Source of the DNA: a virus
Length of the DNA: 33,231 bases
Strand: one strand, 5' to 3'
Virus record (IMG/VR): IMGVR_UViG_3300035034_001106
Coordinates: 1-33,231 of that record
Part shown: piece after piece, positions 20,536-29,174 of the stretch
Numbering within the stretch: position 1 is the stretch's first letter
Layout of the letters: the number at the start of each line of letters is the position of its first letter
The notes under the pieces: model-generated
What the model was told of the DNA's origin: nothing
Databases searched by the model: none
What the model saw: the letters and a program-made list of their open reading frames with translations, nothing else
Program-made: the position numbers and the translations under genes

Positions 20536-21642
20536 ATGGCTCAGACCGTTATCCCCTTTGGGGACGTAAAGGCTCAGAAGAAATGGGCGGCAAACCTTGC
20601 CGTCGACGCTCTTTCGAAGTCCTACTTCAGCAAGAAATTCATTGGCGTCGGCTCGAACAACGTGATCGAGCAGAAAACTGATCTTGAATCGGATCAAGGC
20701 GACCGGATCAGCTTCGATCTGTCCGTCCAACTCAAGGACGCGCCGATCGAGGGTGATGGTCGAGTTGAAGGCACCGAAGAAAACCTGCGCTTCTATTCCG
20801 ACGAAGTTGCTATCGACCAGACGCGCAAAGGCGTGTCGGCTGGTGGCCGCATGACCCGGAAGCGCACGGCGCATGACATGCGCAAGGTTGCTCGCGACCG
20901 ATTGGGCGACTACTGGTCCGAATACATGGATCAGCTGATGTTCATCTACCTGTCCGGTGCGCGCGGGATGAACGAGGACATGAACAAATTCCCTATCGGC
21001 TACACTGGCCGCGCCGGAAACGCACTGACTGCTCCTGACTCTGCGCACATCCTTTACGCTGGAAGCGCCACTTCTAAAGCCACAATCACCGCCGCCGACA
21101 AAATGAGCCGTGAAGTGATCGAAATGGCCGCCACAGAGGCGAACATGATGCGCGCGACTGATCCTGAGACGGCAAACATGATGCCCGTCATGGTGGAAGG
21201 TGAGGAACGCTACGTGACGGTGCTGTCACCCTTTCAAGAGCATGATTTGCGCACAGCAACAGGCGCGTCGGGGTGGCTCGACCTGCAAAAAGCCGCAGCC
21301 GCAGCCGAGGGCAGCAAGAACAAGATCTTCCGTGGTGGCCTGGGCATGATCAACAACACGATCCTGCACACGCACAAATCGGCCATTCGTTTCAACGATT
21401 ATGGCACAGGAAGTGACCTGCCCGCCGCCCGAGCCCTGTTCATGGGCCGTCAGGCTGGGGTTGTCGCATACGGCACGCCCAAGGGTGCCAAGTTTTCTTG
21501 GTTCGAAAAGCTGGTTGACGGTGACAACGAGCCCATCGTGATCGCAGGCACCATCTGCGGCATGAAAAAGACTCGGTTCAACAACCGCGACTTTGGCGTG
21601 ATGGCACTCGACACCTACGCCAAATCGCCCAAGAACGCCTAA
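20536..21642 (+). CDS. Major capsid protein, N4-gp56 family
   Basis: A 368-residue HK97-fold capsid subunit. It shows hallmarks of the N4-gp56/DUF4043 capsid family: 'KFIGVGSNNVIEQKTDL' (34-50), 'GDRISFDLSVQLKDAPIEGD' (55-74), 'EGTEENLRFYSDEVAIDQTR' (78-97), then 'DRLGDYWSEYMDQLMFIYLS' and a conserved middle and C-terminal domain. AGGA lies upstream of the ATG. It follows the scaffold and is followed by a probable decoration protein. The combination of an N4-gp56 type capsid with a P22-type portal is typical for several groups of small podoviruses. Confidence 0.9.
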   Translation: MAQTVIPFGDVKAQKKWAANLAVDALSKSYFSKKFIGVGSNNVIEQKTDLESDQGDRISFDLSVQLKDAPIEGDGRVEGTEENLRFYSDEVAIDQTRKGVSAGGRMTRKRTAHDMRKVARDRLGDYWSEYMDQLMFIYLSGARGMNEDMNKFPIGYTGRAGNALTAPDSAHILYAGSATSKATITAADKMSREVIEMAATEANMMRATDPETANMMPVMVEGEERYVTVLSPFQEHDLRTATGASGWLDLQKAAAAAEGSKNKIFRGGLGMINNTILHTHKSAIRFNDYGTGSDLPAARALFMGRQAGVVAYGTPKGAKFSWFEKLVDGDNEPIVIAGTICGMKKTRFNNRDFGVMALDTYAKSPKNA

Positions 21643-21652
21643 ATCAGGGCTG

Positions 21653-21685
21653 ATCAGGGGCAGGGCAAGCGCCTTGGCCCCTGAT
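21653..21685 (+). other. GC-rich hairpin after the major capsid gene
   Basis: ATCAGGGGC (21653-21661) pairs with GCCCCTGAT (21677-21685), with a shorter GGC/GCC stem possible inside the loop. Only TTGC follows, so at best a partial terminator that would reduce transcription downstream of the capsid gene. Confidence 0.55.
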
Positions 21686-21725
21686 TGCTAACCACCTGCA
21701 ACCATCCGACCATAGGAGAGACGAA

Positions 21726-22163
21726 ATGTCCCTTATCCAATCACACAGCGTGAAGCACAAATCGCCTCCAAATCCGCAGGCAGCGGGTATCGTCGGCGTC
21801 GCGATTTTCAAGCACGACTTCACCACGACATTCACCGCTGCCGACGATCTTCTGGAAATCGGCATCCTGCCTGCCTACGCGCAGATTATCAGTGCTACCG
21901 AGATTTCTCTGGGGCTGGGCGCTATCACGGCCGATATTGGCCTGATGGACGGCCAAGCCGGTCAAAACGACGAGACCCGCACAGCAGGCGTTGAGTTGTT
22001 CGACGATCAATCGGTCAACAACACTGAGGTTGCTGCGGCTGTATCGAAGTGCTTGGCCGTTGCACCAGCATCTGTTCACCGCGGCATTGGTGTGGCCCTG
22101 TCTGGCAACGTCGCTGCTGGCGCGAACAAGTCCCTCACACTGGTGGTCAGCTTCGTTTACTGA
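21726..22163 (+). CDS. Probable head decoration protein
   Basis: A 145-residue protein immediately downstream of the capsid gene, with GGAGA upstream of the ATG. It is rich in beta-prone and small residues: 'AAGIVGVAIFKHDFTTTFTA', 'GLGAITADIGLMDGQAG', 'GAVSGN'-like turns and a final 'NKSLTLVVSFVY' strand. No charge clusters or membrane segments. Position, length and composition suggest a small decoration or cement protein on the capsid surface. No specific family recognised. Confidence 0.65.
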   Translation: MSLIQSHSVKHKSPPNPQAAGIVGVAIFKHDFTTTFTAADDLLEIGILPAYAQIISATEISLGLGAITADIGLMDGQAGQNDETRTAGVELFDDQSVNNTEVAAAVSKCLAVAPASVHRGIGVALSGNVAAGANKSLTLVVSFVY

Positions 22164-22171
22164 ACCGAGTA

Positions 22172-22195
22172 GCGGCCCCCAACCACAGGGGCCGC
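22172..22195 (+). other. GC-rich hairpin after the decoration gene
   Basis: GCGGCCCC (22172-22179) pairs with GGGGCCGC (22188-22195), with an 8-base loop. No T-run follows. Same kind of element as those at 9024, 20159 and 21653. Confidence 0.5.
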
Positions 22196-22229
22196 ATCAT
22201 CCATCAACCACAGCCCCGGAGACACCCCG

Positions 22230-22811
22230 ATGCTCATTCGTTCAAAAATCCTGCGCGCAGGCGGCACCAAAGTCAGCCTGACTGGCGGGGCATATGATTT
22301 CCAGCCTCACAAGGGCGATCCTTCCGTTCATGTTGCCGAGGTCAGCAACAAGGCCCACGTCGCGCAGTTCTTGTCCGTTCCCGAAGGGTTCGAGATATTC
22401 AGCGCCAAGGACTCCGAGGACGCAGCCAAAAACGCCGCAGAAATCATCGCCGCCGAAAAGAGCGAGGACCAAGCTGAAGCAGACGCGCTTGCGTCCATGA
22501 CAGAAAGCGATCTGGGCGAAGCGTTCAAAGAATTGTTCGACCGCCTGCCCAACAGGGCCGCGCGGCGCGTTGATGTCGAAAACAAGATCCGCACCGAACG
22601 CATCCGCCGCGAAACGGAAGCCGCCAAACCCGCGACCAAAAAGGCCGACGCCAAGACGGAAGATCCCAAGAAGGCCGAAGCCGCCAAGCCCGCGACCAAA
22701 AAGGCCGACCCGCCGTCGCACCCAGCGCCTGCCGCCGCATCGGCAAAGGCTGATACGAAGAAGGCAGAGCCCACCAAGGGCGATGCAGCCAAAGCCAAGA
22801 AGGCTGACTAA
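22230..22811 (+). CDS. Hypothetical head-region protein with Lys/Ala-rich tail
   Basis: A 193-residue protein. Residues 1-60 look globular ('GGTKVSLTGGAYDFQPH', 'VSNKAHVAQFLSVPEGFEIF'). Residues about 60-125 are acidic and helical. From residue 130 on it is a Lys/Ala/Pro-rich low-complexity tail with two near-identical 'EAAKPATKKAD' copies. The tail is strongly basic and may contact DNA inside the head or an acidic partner. It lies between decoration and tail-adaptor genes. No family recognised. Confidence 0.7.
   Translation: MLIRSKILRAGGTKVSLTGGAYDFQPHKGDPSVHVAEVSNKAHVAQFLSVPEGFEIFSAKDSEDAAKNAAEIIAAEKSEDQAEADALASMTESDLGEAFKELFDRLPNRAARRVDVENKIRTERIRRETEAAKPATKKADAKTEDPKKAEAAKPATKKADPPSHPAPAAASAKADTKKAEPTKGDAAKAKKAD
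22617..22709 (+). repeat. 33-base direct repeat with 60-base period
   Basis: Bases 22617-22649 recur at 22677-22709 with one mismatch, coding for EAAKPATKKAD twice. A recent duplication in the low-complexity tail of the head-region protein. Confidence 0.8.
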
Positions 22812-22828
22812 ATCCAAGGGGCCGTGCC

Positions 22829-23539
22829 ATGCCTATCACCGCTAAAGACGTGCTGGCACGCGCCCGCGTGATCCTCCAAGACGCTGGATCAACGCGCTGG
22901 CCCCTTATCGACCAGCTGGATTGGCTGAACGATGCACTGCGCGAGATATCGTTTTACAAGCCGACAGCCCTTTCCCAGACCATTGTGATCGCTTTGACCG
23001 AAGGCACCTATCAGGAGCTGCCCGAAGGCCAGCAGATCATGCGCGCGCACCGCAACATCACCAGCACCGCAGGCGTGACCCCTCGTATTGGCGGCCTTGT
23101 GGTGACACCCATCGAACGGGACACGCTGGACGCACACATGCCTGACTGGCACACAGCCAGCTTCTATGCCCCCTTCTCGCCCATCGTGCGCCACATCATC
23201 ACCGATGGCCTGAACCCGCGCGTTTTCTATGTCTACCCCGGCAACGACGGCGCGGGGCAGATCGAGATCACAGCCTCAATCATGCCCGAGTTTATCCCAG
23301 ACCCGACGGGCGGCGCCGCGGCCGATATCGACGCTTATACGCAGGTCATACCAATCAGCCCGGCATACCTGTCTGTCCTGCTGGATTATGTCCTCTACCG
23401 CTCGTTCAGCATGGACATGCAGTATGCGGGCGCCGCAGACCGGGCCGTTGCTCATTATCAGAACTTCCAGAACGCCCTGAACATCAAACTTCAAATCGAA
23501 GGCGCTACCTCACCCTCGCAGGCGCAAGCCGCATCGTAA
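22829..23539 (+). CDS. Head-tail adaptor (DUF6682-like)
   Basis: A 236-residue protein resembling the phage adaptor family DUF6682 that sits on the portal of short-tailed phages. It begins 'ITAKDVLARARVILQDAGST' then 'RWPLIDQLDWLNDALREIS', with the conserved W and the 'D-LLxWLNDALRxI' pattern. In the middle, 'PRVFYVYPGN' (131-140) matches the '(F/Y)xVxP' element, and the end has 'YLSVLLDYVLYRSFSMDMQY' followed by 'DRAVAHYQNF'. Two short-tail adaptor genes in a row are expected in this region. Confidence 0.82.
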   Translation: MPITAKDVLARARVILQDAGSTRWPLIDQLDWLNDALREISFYKPTALSQTIVIALTEGTYQELPEGQQIMRAHRNITSTAGVTPRIGGLVVTPIERDTLDAHMPDWHTASFYAPFSPIVRHIITDGLNPRVFYVYPGNDGAGQIEITASIMPEFIPDPTGGAAADIDAYTQVIPISPAYLSVLLDYVLYRSFSMDMQYAGAADRAVAHYQNFQNALNIKLQIEGATSPSQAQAAS

Positions 23540-23559
23540 CCGGATAAAGGCGACATCCC

Positions 23560-24213
23560 ATGATCGAGACAGTGAACCTTTCCGAGTTTGCCCCGCTGGT
23601 GCAGATTTATGCGCCGGATGCACCATGGCCCATCGTCAACACCAACCTGCGCCGTGCGGCTATTGAATTTTGTGAGCGCACGCGTTGCTGGAGGCAGACT
23701 ATACCCGTTGACGTCACACAGCAGGACGAGGCTATCGTCGTGCCGGAATACGCTGCAATCCATGAGATTGAAGGCGCGCGGTTCAACGGCACGGTCGATC
23801 TGGAGCCCATCTCATTCGGCGAGGCGCGCGGGATGCCGTATGTTGGCCAGCCACGCTTCATCAGCCAGCAAAACCCGAACACCATACGCCTCGTCCCGTT
23901 CGAGACTGGCACGCTGAATCTGGACGTTTTTCTCAAGCCTATCGAGGGCCACGCCTATGCCGTCGTGCCGGGTGCCGGATATCCGCAAGATAGCTTCGAC
24001 GTTGTTCCGAAATTCCTCTACACCGGGCACGCCGAGACGATTGCCGCAGGCGCGCTCTACCGTATCATGGCCATTCCCGGTAAACCCTACACCAGTCTCG
24101 ATATGGCCGGCATGTTCCGTGCCCGGTTTGAGGCCGCGGCAAGCGCGCACTTTGCACACCAGATCAGGGGGCAGCAGCGGGCGCGCATGCGCACCACCGG
24201 ACAATTCCTGTAA
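23560..24213 (+). CDS. Head-tail adaptor / short tail protein
   Basis: A 217-residue protein. It begins with a helical part leading to 'LRRAAIEFCERTRCWRQ' (31-47), a motif frequent in podovirus and siphovirus adaptors ('AAxxFCxxTxxW'). 'KPYTSLDMAGMFRARFEAA' near the end is another common element. The gene follows the DUF6682-like adaptor and ends just before the stopper gene, whose GGAGG begins right after its stop codon. It probably forms a second ring of the short tail (gp11-like role). The exact place in the tail is inferred. Confidence 0.78.
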   Translation: MIETVNLSEFAPLVQIYAPDAPWPIVNTNLRRAAIEFCERTRCWRQTIPVDVTQQDEAIVVPEYAAIHEIEGARFNGTVDLEPISFGEARGMPYVGQPRFISQQNPNTIRLVPFETGTLNLDVFLKPIEGHAYAVVPGAGYPQDSFDVVPKFLYTGHAETIAAGALYRIMAIPGKPYTSLDMAGMFRARFEAAASAHFAHQIRGQQRARMRTTGQFL

Positions 24214-24226
24214 GGAGGCTCCACCA

Positions 24227-25828
24227 ATGCGCCTGCGCATCTCCAATTTCCAAGGGGAAACCCCCAAGACGCACCGCACATTGTTGCCAGAAGGCTTTGC
24301 ACAGCAATCGCTGGACGCCGATCATGGTGGAGGGGTGATCGACCCCATGCGCGTCAACGTCGTCGCGCATGATGCAAGCCCTGCTGCGCCGGTCGATTTT
24401 TACCTGCACAAGGGCGTAACTTGGCTGACTTTTGATGCAGACGTGGACGTTGTTCCAGGACCAGTCTCTGATGATCGCCTGTATATCAGCCGGGAAGGCT
24501 CCGCACCACTGCTCAAGGTGATGCCAGCAGGAACGGAATATCCACTTGCCCTGCCGATCCCGCCCGCGCCACCAACTTTGAGCATTGAATCGCCAGCGCC
24601 AACACCCGGACCTGACGACCCGCCGCCATTGGTAGAAACAGTGAATTTCACCTATACCTGGGTTTCAATTTTCGATGAGGAAACACTGCCAGCCCCTCCG
24701 TCTGCCGCGCTTAATCTGGAAGACGGAGCGACCGTGCGTGTGCGCCTGTTCGACCAGCCGCCAGTCGGATCCCGAATCAACCGGGTTAGAATATACCGAA
24801 CACAAACATCATCGCTTGGCATTACCGAATATCACTTCATCAAGGAGGTGAACGCGGCCACGCCTGTATACGTTCACGATGTTGAGGTGGACCCGCTGCA
24901 AGAAATCATTTCGTCCACCTTTTACGATCCACCCATCGCCGGGCTGCAAGGCCTGACCGCTATGCAAAGCGGGATGATTTCCGGGTTTGAAGGCAAGAGC
25001 CTGTTCTTCTGCGAGCCGTACAAGCCGCATGCGTGGCCGAAGCAGTACGAGTTGGTGACAGATTATGATATAGTCGCGCTGGTGTCGTTTGGGCCGATCC
25101 TCGCAATTCTGACGACTGGCACGCCATATATCGCACAGGGCACCGCGCCGGAAAACATGGTGATGGAGCGTATCGAGCAGAACGCCCCGTGCCTCGCCAG
25201 AGATGGTGTGGTCGACATGGGCTATGCCGCAGCTTATCCCTCAACCGAGGGGCTTGTCACAATATCCCAGCAGGGCGCGCAGATCATCACCCGCAGCATG
25301 CTTTCTCGCAAACAGTGGATCGACCTCAAACCCGAGACCTTCAGCGCCGGCGCGCGAAATGGCCAATACGTTTTCACGCACGGCGACCCAGGTGAGCGGC
25401 AGGCAGCGATGATAGATCTTGCATCCCAAAGCCCGTCTATTACGCGAAGCAGCGCCAGTGCGACCAAATTCAGGACCGACATCTACACCGGTGCGCTGCA
25501 TTTCATCGACGGCAGCGCCACCATATTTGAGTTTTCGGCCGAAAGCGCCGCACGGATCCCGGCAACATGGCAATCTTCCGAGTATCTGTTGCCAACGCTT
25601 ACTGGATTTGGCGTTCTGCTGATTGAGGGTGAGGCGATGGACGGTGATGCGCCCGACATAGAGGCCACTGTCTATGCAGATGGCGTGCTGTTTGCGACGG
25701 TGAATATCCTGAATGAGCCGACCCGCCTGCCGACCGGGCTCGCGCGGCGCTGGTCCATCAAGACGAATGGCAGATCGCTGGTGTCCCGCATCGCCATGGC
25801 GGGCAGCGTGATGGAGTTGTTCGGGTGA
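24227..25828 (+). CDS. Beta-rich tail hub / stopper protein
   Basis: A 533-residue protein. ATG 24227 is preceded by GGAGG; a longer open frame to the left is only an overlap with the previous gene. A Pro-rich linker near residues 103-130 separates a small N-terminal part from a large beta-rich region with repeated 'G-x-x-x-(F/I)' blades: 'MISGFEGKSLFFCEPYKPHA', 'LAILTTGTPYIAQGTAPENM', 'YPSTEGLVTISQQGAQIIT'. This resembles propeller-like tail needles, P22 gp10-type stabilisation proteins and gp12-type tail proteins. It probably closes the tail after packaging. Exact family not assigned. Confidence 0.72.
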   Translation: MRLRISNFQGETPKTHRTLLPEGFAQQSLDADHGGGVIDPMRVNVVAHDASPAAPVDFYLHKGVTWLTFDADVDVVPGPVSDDRLYISREGSAPLLKVMPAGTEYPLALPIPPAPPTLSIESPAPTPGPDDPPPLVETVNFTYTWVSIFDEETLPAPPSAALNLEDGATVRVRLFDQPPVGSRINRVRIYRTQTSSLGITEYHFIKEVNAATPVYVHDVEVDPLQEIISSTFYDPPIAGLQGLTAMQSGMISGFEGKSLFFCEPYKPHAWPKQYELVTDYDIVALVSFGPILAILTTGTPYIAQGTAPENMVMERIEQNAPCLARDGVVDMGYAAAYPSTEGLVTISQQGAQIITRSMLSRKQWIDLKPETFSAGARNGQYVFTHGDPGERQAAMIDLASQSPSITRSSASATKFRTDIYTGALHFIDGSATIFEFSAESAARIPATWQSSEYLLPTLTGFGVLLIEGEAMDGDAPDIEATVYADGVLFATVNILNEPTRLPTGLARRWSIKTNGRSLVSRIAMAGSVMELFG

Positions 25829-27471
25829 TCCGTAAGAACCGCACAGAGCGCGACGTTCAGAGCCTCACAGGCCAGCGCGGTCCGAATGAAACACGCGCTG
25901 TTCTTTGGGGCGAGATTGACAGATTGGCACAGATGATCGCCAAACGGCTTGTGACGGGGCGCTTTGGGCGGGCCATTTCCCCATATGTCAGTGGTGAGGG
26001 CATAACCGAGGATGAGTTCGAGAAGCTCATCAACGAATCCAATTCGGTATTCACCATCAATCAGCTTATCGACAACACGAACACCTATATCGACAACACG
26101 ATTATCGACGTGCGTGCGGAGTTGGGCCAAGAGATTTTAGACCGTGCAGGTGCTGACACAATCATCGAGAGCAGCGTGACGAGCTTGACGACCCGCGTGG
26201 GCGACAACGAGGCCGGGCTGGAGGATGAGGTCATACTGCGGACCAATGCCGACAGCGCGATTGCGAGCGATCTATCCACCCTCACAACCAATTTTGGCGC
26301 AGTGTCCGCTACCGTTTCAACTCAGGCATCCGCAATTTCCACACTGGAAGGCTTCACTGCGGCCACCTATGCCGTGCGCGTAAAAGGAGGCGACGCCGAG
26401 GCGACGTTGGAATTTGTCGCGGCAGACGACCCGATCGACGGTGCTGCCAGCGCGATCCGGTTCGTGGCCGATGATGTGCTCATCGACGCGACCATCACCA
26501 GCAACCTTATCTTTGCACAGGCGATCAAGTCAGAGCATATAGAGATTGACGGCACGTTGCGCATGGACGCTAACTCGTCTGCCCTCCTGATGAGCAAGAA
26601 TAGCATATCCGACCCCACAGACGGAGCCTACTTTGGCCGCACGCTGGGCGTGAGCGGAGTCGGCTTCGGCTTGGCCCTAAGCCGGGATGATGGCGGCCGG
26701 GTTCAGTCGTTCAGCATGAGCAAAGATGGCGGGTTCAAAATCCGAAACGCCGACTTCCTGATCGGCGCAGGAACCAGAGCAAGCAATACGGTCAGCACCA
26801 ACGATACAGTTCTGCTGGACACGGACGCGACAAGCCTGAGCCTCGACATTATCGCATCTGGCAATACGCGGAACACGTCGGGCGGGGCTACGACGGTGGA
26901 ATTGTATGATGGCCTGACCCTGATCGAGAGTTGGGTATCGAGTGGTTCTGGAAATGGGGCCCCATTCGCGCCAATCGGGCTGGGCACTCCTTATACCGTG
27001 TTCACCGTAACCTCCCGTGGGGGAGAAGAAGCCCCGAAGGGCTACAATACGACTTATTATCCACCCCCCGGTGCAATCCTGTCCGTCGTTGATTATGACA
27101 TATCCGGGCTCGTAGCGCCGTCGATCAAGGTGATCCGCGCGGCTGGCGGCGCGAACACAGGCGGGCTTCACTATATGGTAGGTGATAATGATCCAAATGA
27201 CGTTTTGGCCAGCCCCATATCCCGAACCTCTACCGCGTCTGGAACCATAGTTGTCGCTGGCGAGGCCAGTGGGGATTTTCCTGAGCTGATTCCTGCGCGC
27301 GGGCTATGGATCATCGCGAACAAGCCCGCCAGCGTCACGATCACAACGCCCTCAGCCATTTATGACAGCAACTATTCTGGCTCTTTGGCCCTCATATCGG
27401 AGGCAACTCCAGTCTGGACGAAAGACTCGGCGGGGGCAACATCTATGCATTATCGCTTCTTTCCAATGTGA
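25825..27471 (+). CDS. Tail fibre protein (DUF1983-like region)
   Basis: A 548-residue receptor-binding or fibre protein. GTG start overlaps the previous stop. Residues 1-60 are a helical virion-attachment part. Residues 60-185 hold a heptad-like Thr/Ser/Ala-rich coiled coil ('TSLTTRVGDNEAGLEDEVIL', 'LTTNFGAVSATVSTQASAIS'). Residues about 185-280 resemble the DUF1983-type C-terminal part of tail proteins, including 'GAASAIRFVADDVLIDATIT' then 'IFAQAIKSEHIEIDG'. Residues 300-548 are beta-rich, presumably the receptor-binding end. It is followed by a small accessory gene, as is usual for fibre modules. Confidence 0.8.
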   Translation: MIRKNRTERDVQSLTGQRGPNETRAVLWGEIDRLAQMIAKRLVTGRFGRAISPYVSGEGITEDEFEKLINESNSVFTINQLIDNTNTYIDNTIIDVRAELGQEILDRAGADTIIESSVTSLTTRVGDNEAGLEDEVILRTNADSAIASDLSTLTTNFGAVSATVSTQASAISTLEGFTAATYAVRVKGGDAEATLEFVAADDPIDGAASAIRFVADDVLIDATITSNLIFAQAIKSEHIEIDGTLRMDANSSALLMSKNSISDPTDGAYFGRTLGVSGVGFGLALSRDDGGRVQSFSMSKDGGFKIRNADFLIGAGTRASNTVSTNDTVLLDTDATSLSLDIIASGNTRNTSGGATTVELYDGLTLIESWVSSGSGNGAPFAPIGLGTPYTVFTVTSRGGEEAPKGYNTTYYPPPGAILSVVDYDISGLVAPSIKVIRAAGGANTGGLHYMVGDNDPNDVLASPISRTSTASGTIVVAGEASGDFPELIPARGLWIIANKPASVTITTPSAIYDSNYSGSLALISEATPVWTKDSAGATSMHYRFFPM

Positions 27472-27480
27472 GGTTAAACC

Positions 27481-28029
27481 ATGATCGACGTCGCAATCTA
27501 CGATGATGCAACCGGCACAATCACGGGAACGCTATCCGGCAGTCCCGCTGCGCTGGGCGTCACAACCAACTGGATCGAGGTCACGAATATCGTGGGTTTC
27601 AACCCCCATGATTGGTCGGTGGTCGATGGCGCGCTCGTCCAAAACTCCACGATTTTCGAGAAATCCAACGCGATTTTCCATATAAACAACATATCCGGCG
27701 CGGTTCGCCGCAAGTATGTGACGGACATCGCGGGCCAAGAATTGATCTACATGAAGAAGGAAATTGAGGCGATTGCGTATCTGACCGAATCGCCAGAACC
27801 AACCGACCTGTCTGCCTATCCGTTCCTATCCAAAGAGGTTGGCACGACAGCCCCAACAGCGCATGATGTGGCGCAGGTTTACATCAACCTAGCCACTCAG
27901 TGGACCGTTGTTGGATCACTTTTGGAGGAAATCAGGCTCGACGCGATTGTCGCGGTCGAGGCTGCGACGACCGGCGCAGAAATCAACGCGGCACTGGAAT
28001 CGTTCGATCAGTCCATAGCCCCGTTTTGA
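27481..28029 (+). CDS. Tail fibre accessory protein
   Basis: A 182-residue protein nine bases after the fibre gene. The N-terminal half is beta-rich and contains 'WIEVTNIVGFNPHDWSVVDG', and the C-terminal half is helical: 'EVGTTAPTAHDVAQVYINLA', ending 'GAEINAALESFD'. This resembles small DUF4376-like accessory or chaperone-like proteins that follow phage fibre genes. The role as fibre chaperone or minor fibre part is inferred. The next gene begins within its stop (TTGA). Confidence 0.68.
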   Translation: MIDVAIYDDATGTITGTLSGSPAALGVTTNWIEVTNIVGFNPHDWSVVDGALVQNSTIFEKSNAIFHINNISGAVRRKYVTDIAGQELIYMKKEIEAIAYLTESPEPTDLSAYPFLSKEVGTTAPTAHDVAQVYINLATQWTVVGSLLEEIRLDAIVAVEAATTGAEINAALESFDQSIAPF

Positions 28030-28634
28030 GACACCCTCGCGTTACCCTTCTGGCCTTCTCCGGCGGCATCGACAGCACCTACCTGCTGGCGCAGCTGCTG
28101 AACGAGACGGACGACATTGTGATCGCGCACCACGTCCACATGGTCAATGCAGAGCGGCGATGGCAGGCTGAGGCGGCTGCGTGCTGGTCCATCGTTGATT
28201 ATTGCCGGGCGGCCTACCGCGATTTTCATTATACGCAAAGCACAGTCGAGCGAATGGGCCGGGAAATGTTCGGGTGGGACATAATGACGGCCGCCGCAGA
28301 GCTGGGGGCCGTCGCCCATCACGCCGGGTTCCTCGCGCGGCGACCACCGGATGTTTGCCTCTTTGGGCTATGCTCGGAGGAGGAAGGCCGCAGCCCAACA
28401 GCCGGGCGCGCGGCAGAGGATGCCGTCGATGCGATATTGCGGGCCACCTGCATGAACGATGGGCCGCCCTACTTCCGCCATGACGTGAAATCAAAAGCCG
28501 AGTGCATGGACTATATGGGCCCTGAGCTGAGTAATCTTTGCTGGACGTGCCGGAAGCCTCGCCGCTGGGGTTATGAGTGCGGGCACTGCAAGACGTGTAA
28601 GCTGATGCAAGGGATGCCGGGCCGCTTCCCATGA
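28026..28634 (+). CDS. QueC-like PP-loop enzyme
   Basis: A 202-residue protein of the PP-loop ATPase group. The PP-loop 'AFSGGIDST' lies at 10-18. The C-terminus carries the zinc-binding pattern of 7-cyano-7-deazaguanine synthase QueC: 'CWTC' (172-175) then 'ECGHCKTCK' (184-192), with Lys/Glu-rich 'KSKAEC' before it. QueC makes preQ0, the base used by some phages to hide guanines. The remaining middle is divergent. The only plausible start is TTG 28026, overlapping the previous stop (TTGA) without a visible ribosome-binding site. No QueD, QueE, FolE or DpdA is in the window. QueC-like proteins also occur in Qat and type IV CBASS defence, so preQ0 synthesis is not certain. Confidence 0.72.
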   Translation: MRHPRVTLLAFSGGIDSTYLLAQLLNETDDIVIAHHVHMVNAERRWQAEAAACWSIVDYCRAAYRDFHYTQSTVERMGREMFGWDIMTAAAELGAVAHHAGFLARRPPDVCLFGLCSEEEGRSPTAGRAAEDAVDAILRATCMNDGPPYFRHDVKSKAECMDYMGPELSNLCWTCRKPRRWGYECGHCKTCKLMQGMPGRFP

Positions 28635-28726
28635 TCCGTTGGGTATGCTAAAGATGATCGGACTTCCGCGCATGATGTGCGGCCACATGCTGCCGCAAGG
28701 CAGGGCCAACACCAGAGACGCAGATT

Positions 28727-29164
28727 ATGTCGCTCATCCTCAGCACGGAAGATCAATCTACGCTCAAGGCATGGGCTGCGCCTCGCTGCGGGGTGCGGGG
28801 CGCCTGGCCGGATCACGCCCAGGCAGTCGGGATCATCGAGCGAGACACGGGCGTTATCCGCGCCGTCTGGGTGATTGTTCACACATACGCAAGGCACTGC
28901 GACGTTCATATGGCGTCTGACGGTGCGCGAAATTGGGCCACAAGAAACACCCTTGGCGGCCTGTTCGGATACATATTTTTCGTGATGAAAGCGGAGATTG
29001 TTCTGGGCGTCGTCCCGGCGAGCAACCTTCCATCGCTTATTGGAGCCCTCAAAATCGGGTTTGAGGTTGAGGGGCGCCTTCGAGGCATTTGCGACGACGG
29101 AAGCGATGGCGTCGCAATATCCATGCACCGAGACAATTGCCGTTGGATTAAAGAGCAAGGATAG
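28727..29164 (+). CDS. GNAT-like N-acetyltransferase
   Basis: A 145-residue protein of the acetyltransferase family common next to phage tail genes. Residues 54-72 ('TYARHCDVHMASDGARNWA') fit the beta-strand pattern 'HCxxHIASDGxRxW'; residues about 73-100 carry 'GGLFGYIFFVMKAEIVLGVV'; 'NLPSLIGALKIGFEVEGRLR' (about 104-123) is the 'N..A...LGF..EG' acetyl-CoA-binding end. The C-terminus 'HRDNCRW' is also typical. Likely acetylates a host or phage protein; the substrate is unknown. The preceding 92 bases contain no gene I can support. Confidence 0.8.
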   Translation: MSLILSTEDQSTLKAWAAPRCGVRGAWPDHAQAVGIIERDTGVIRAVWVIVHTYARHCDVHMASDGARNWATRNTLGGLFGYIFFVMKAEIVLGVVPASNLPSLIGALKIGFEVEGRLRGICDDGSDGVAISMHRDNCRWIKEQG

Positions 29165-29174
29165 GAATACGGTC

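Noticed and set aside
28639-28920. A 93-codon plus-strand frame beginning in the gap after the QueC-like gene
   Set aside because: It overlaps the acetyltransferase for most of its length in another frame, and its product becomes Arg/Gly-rich without any motif. The first 80 bases alone cannot be told from non-coding DNA.
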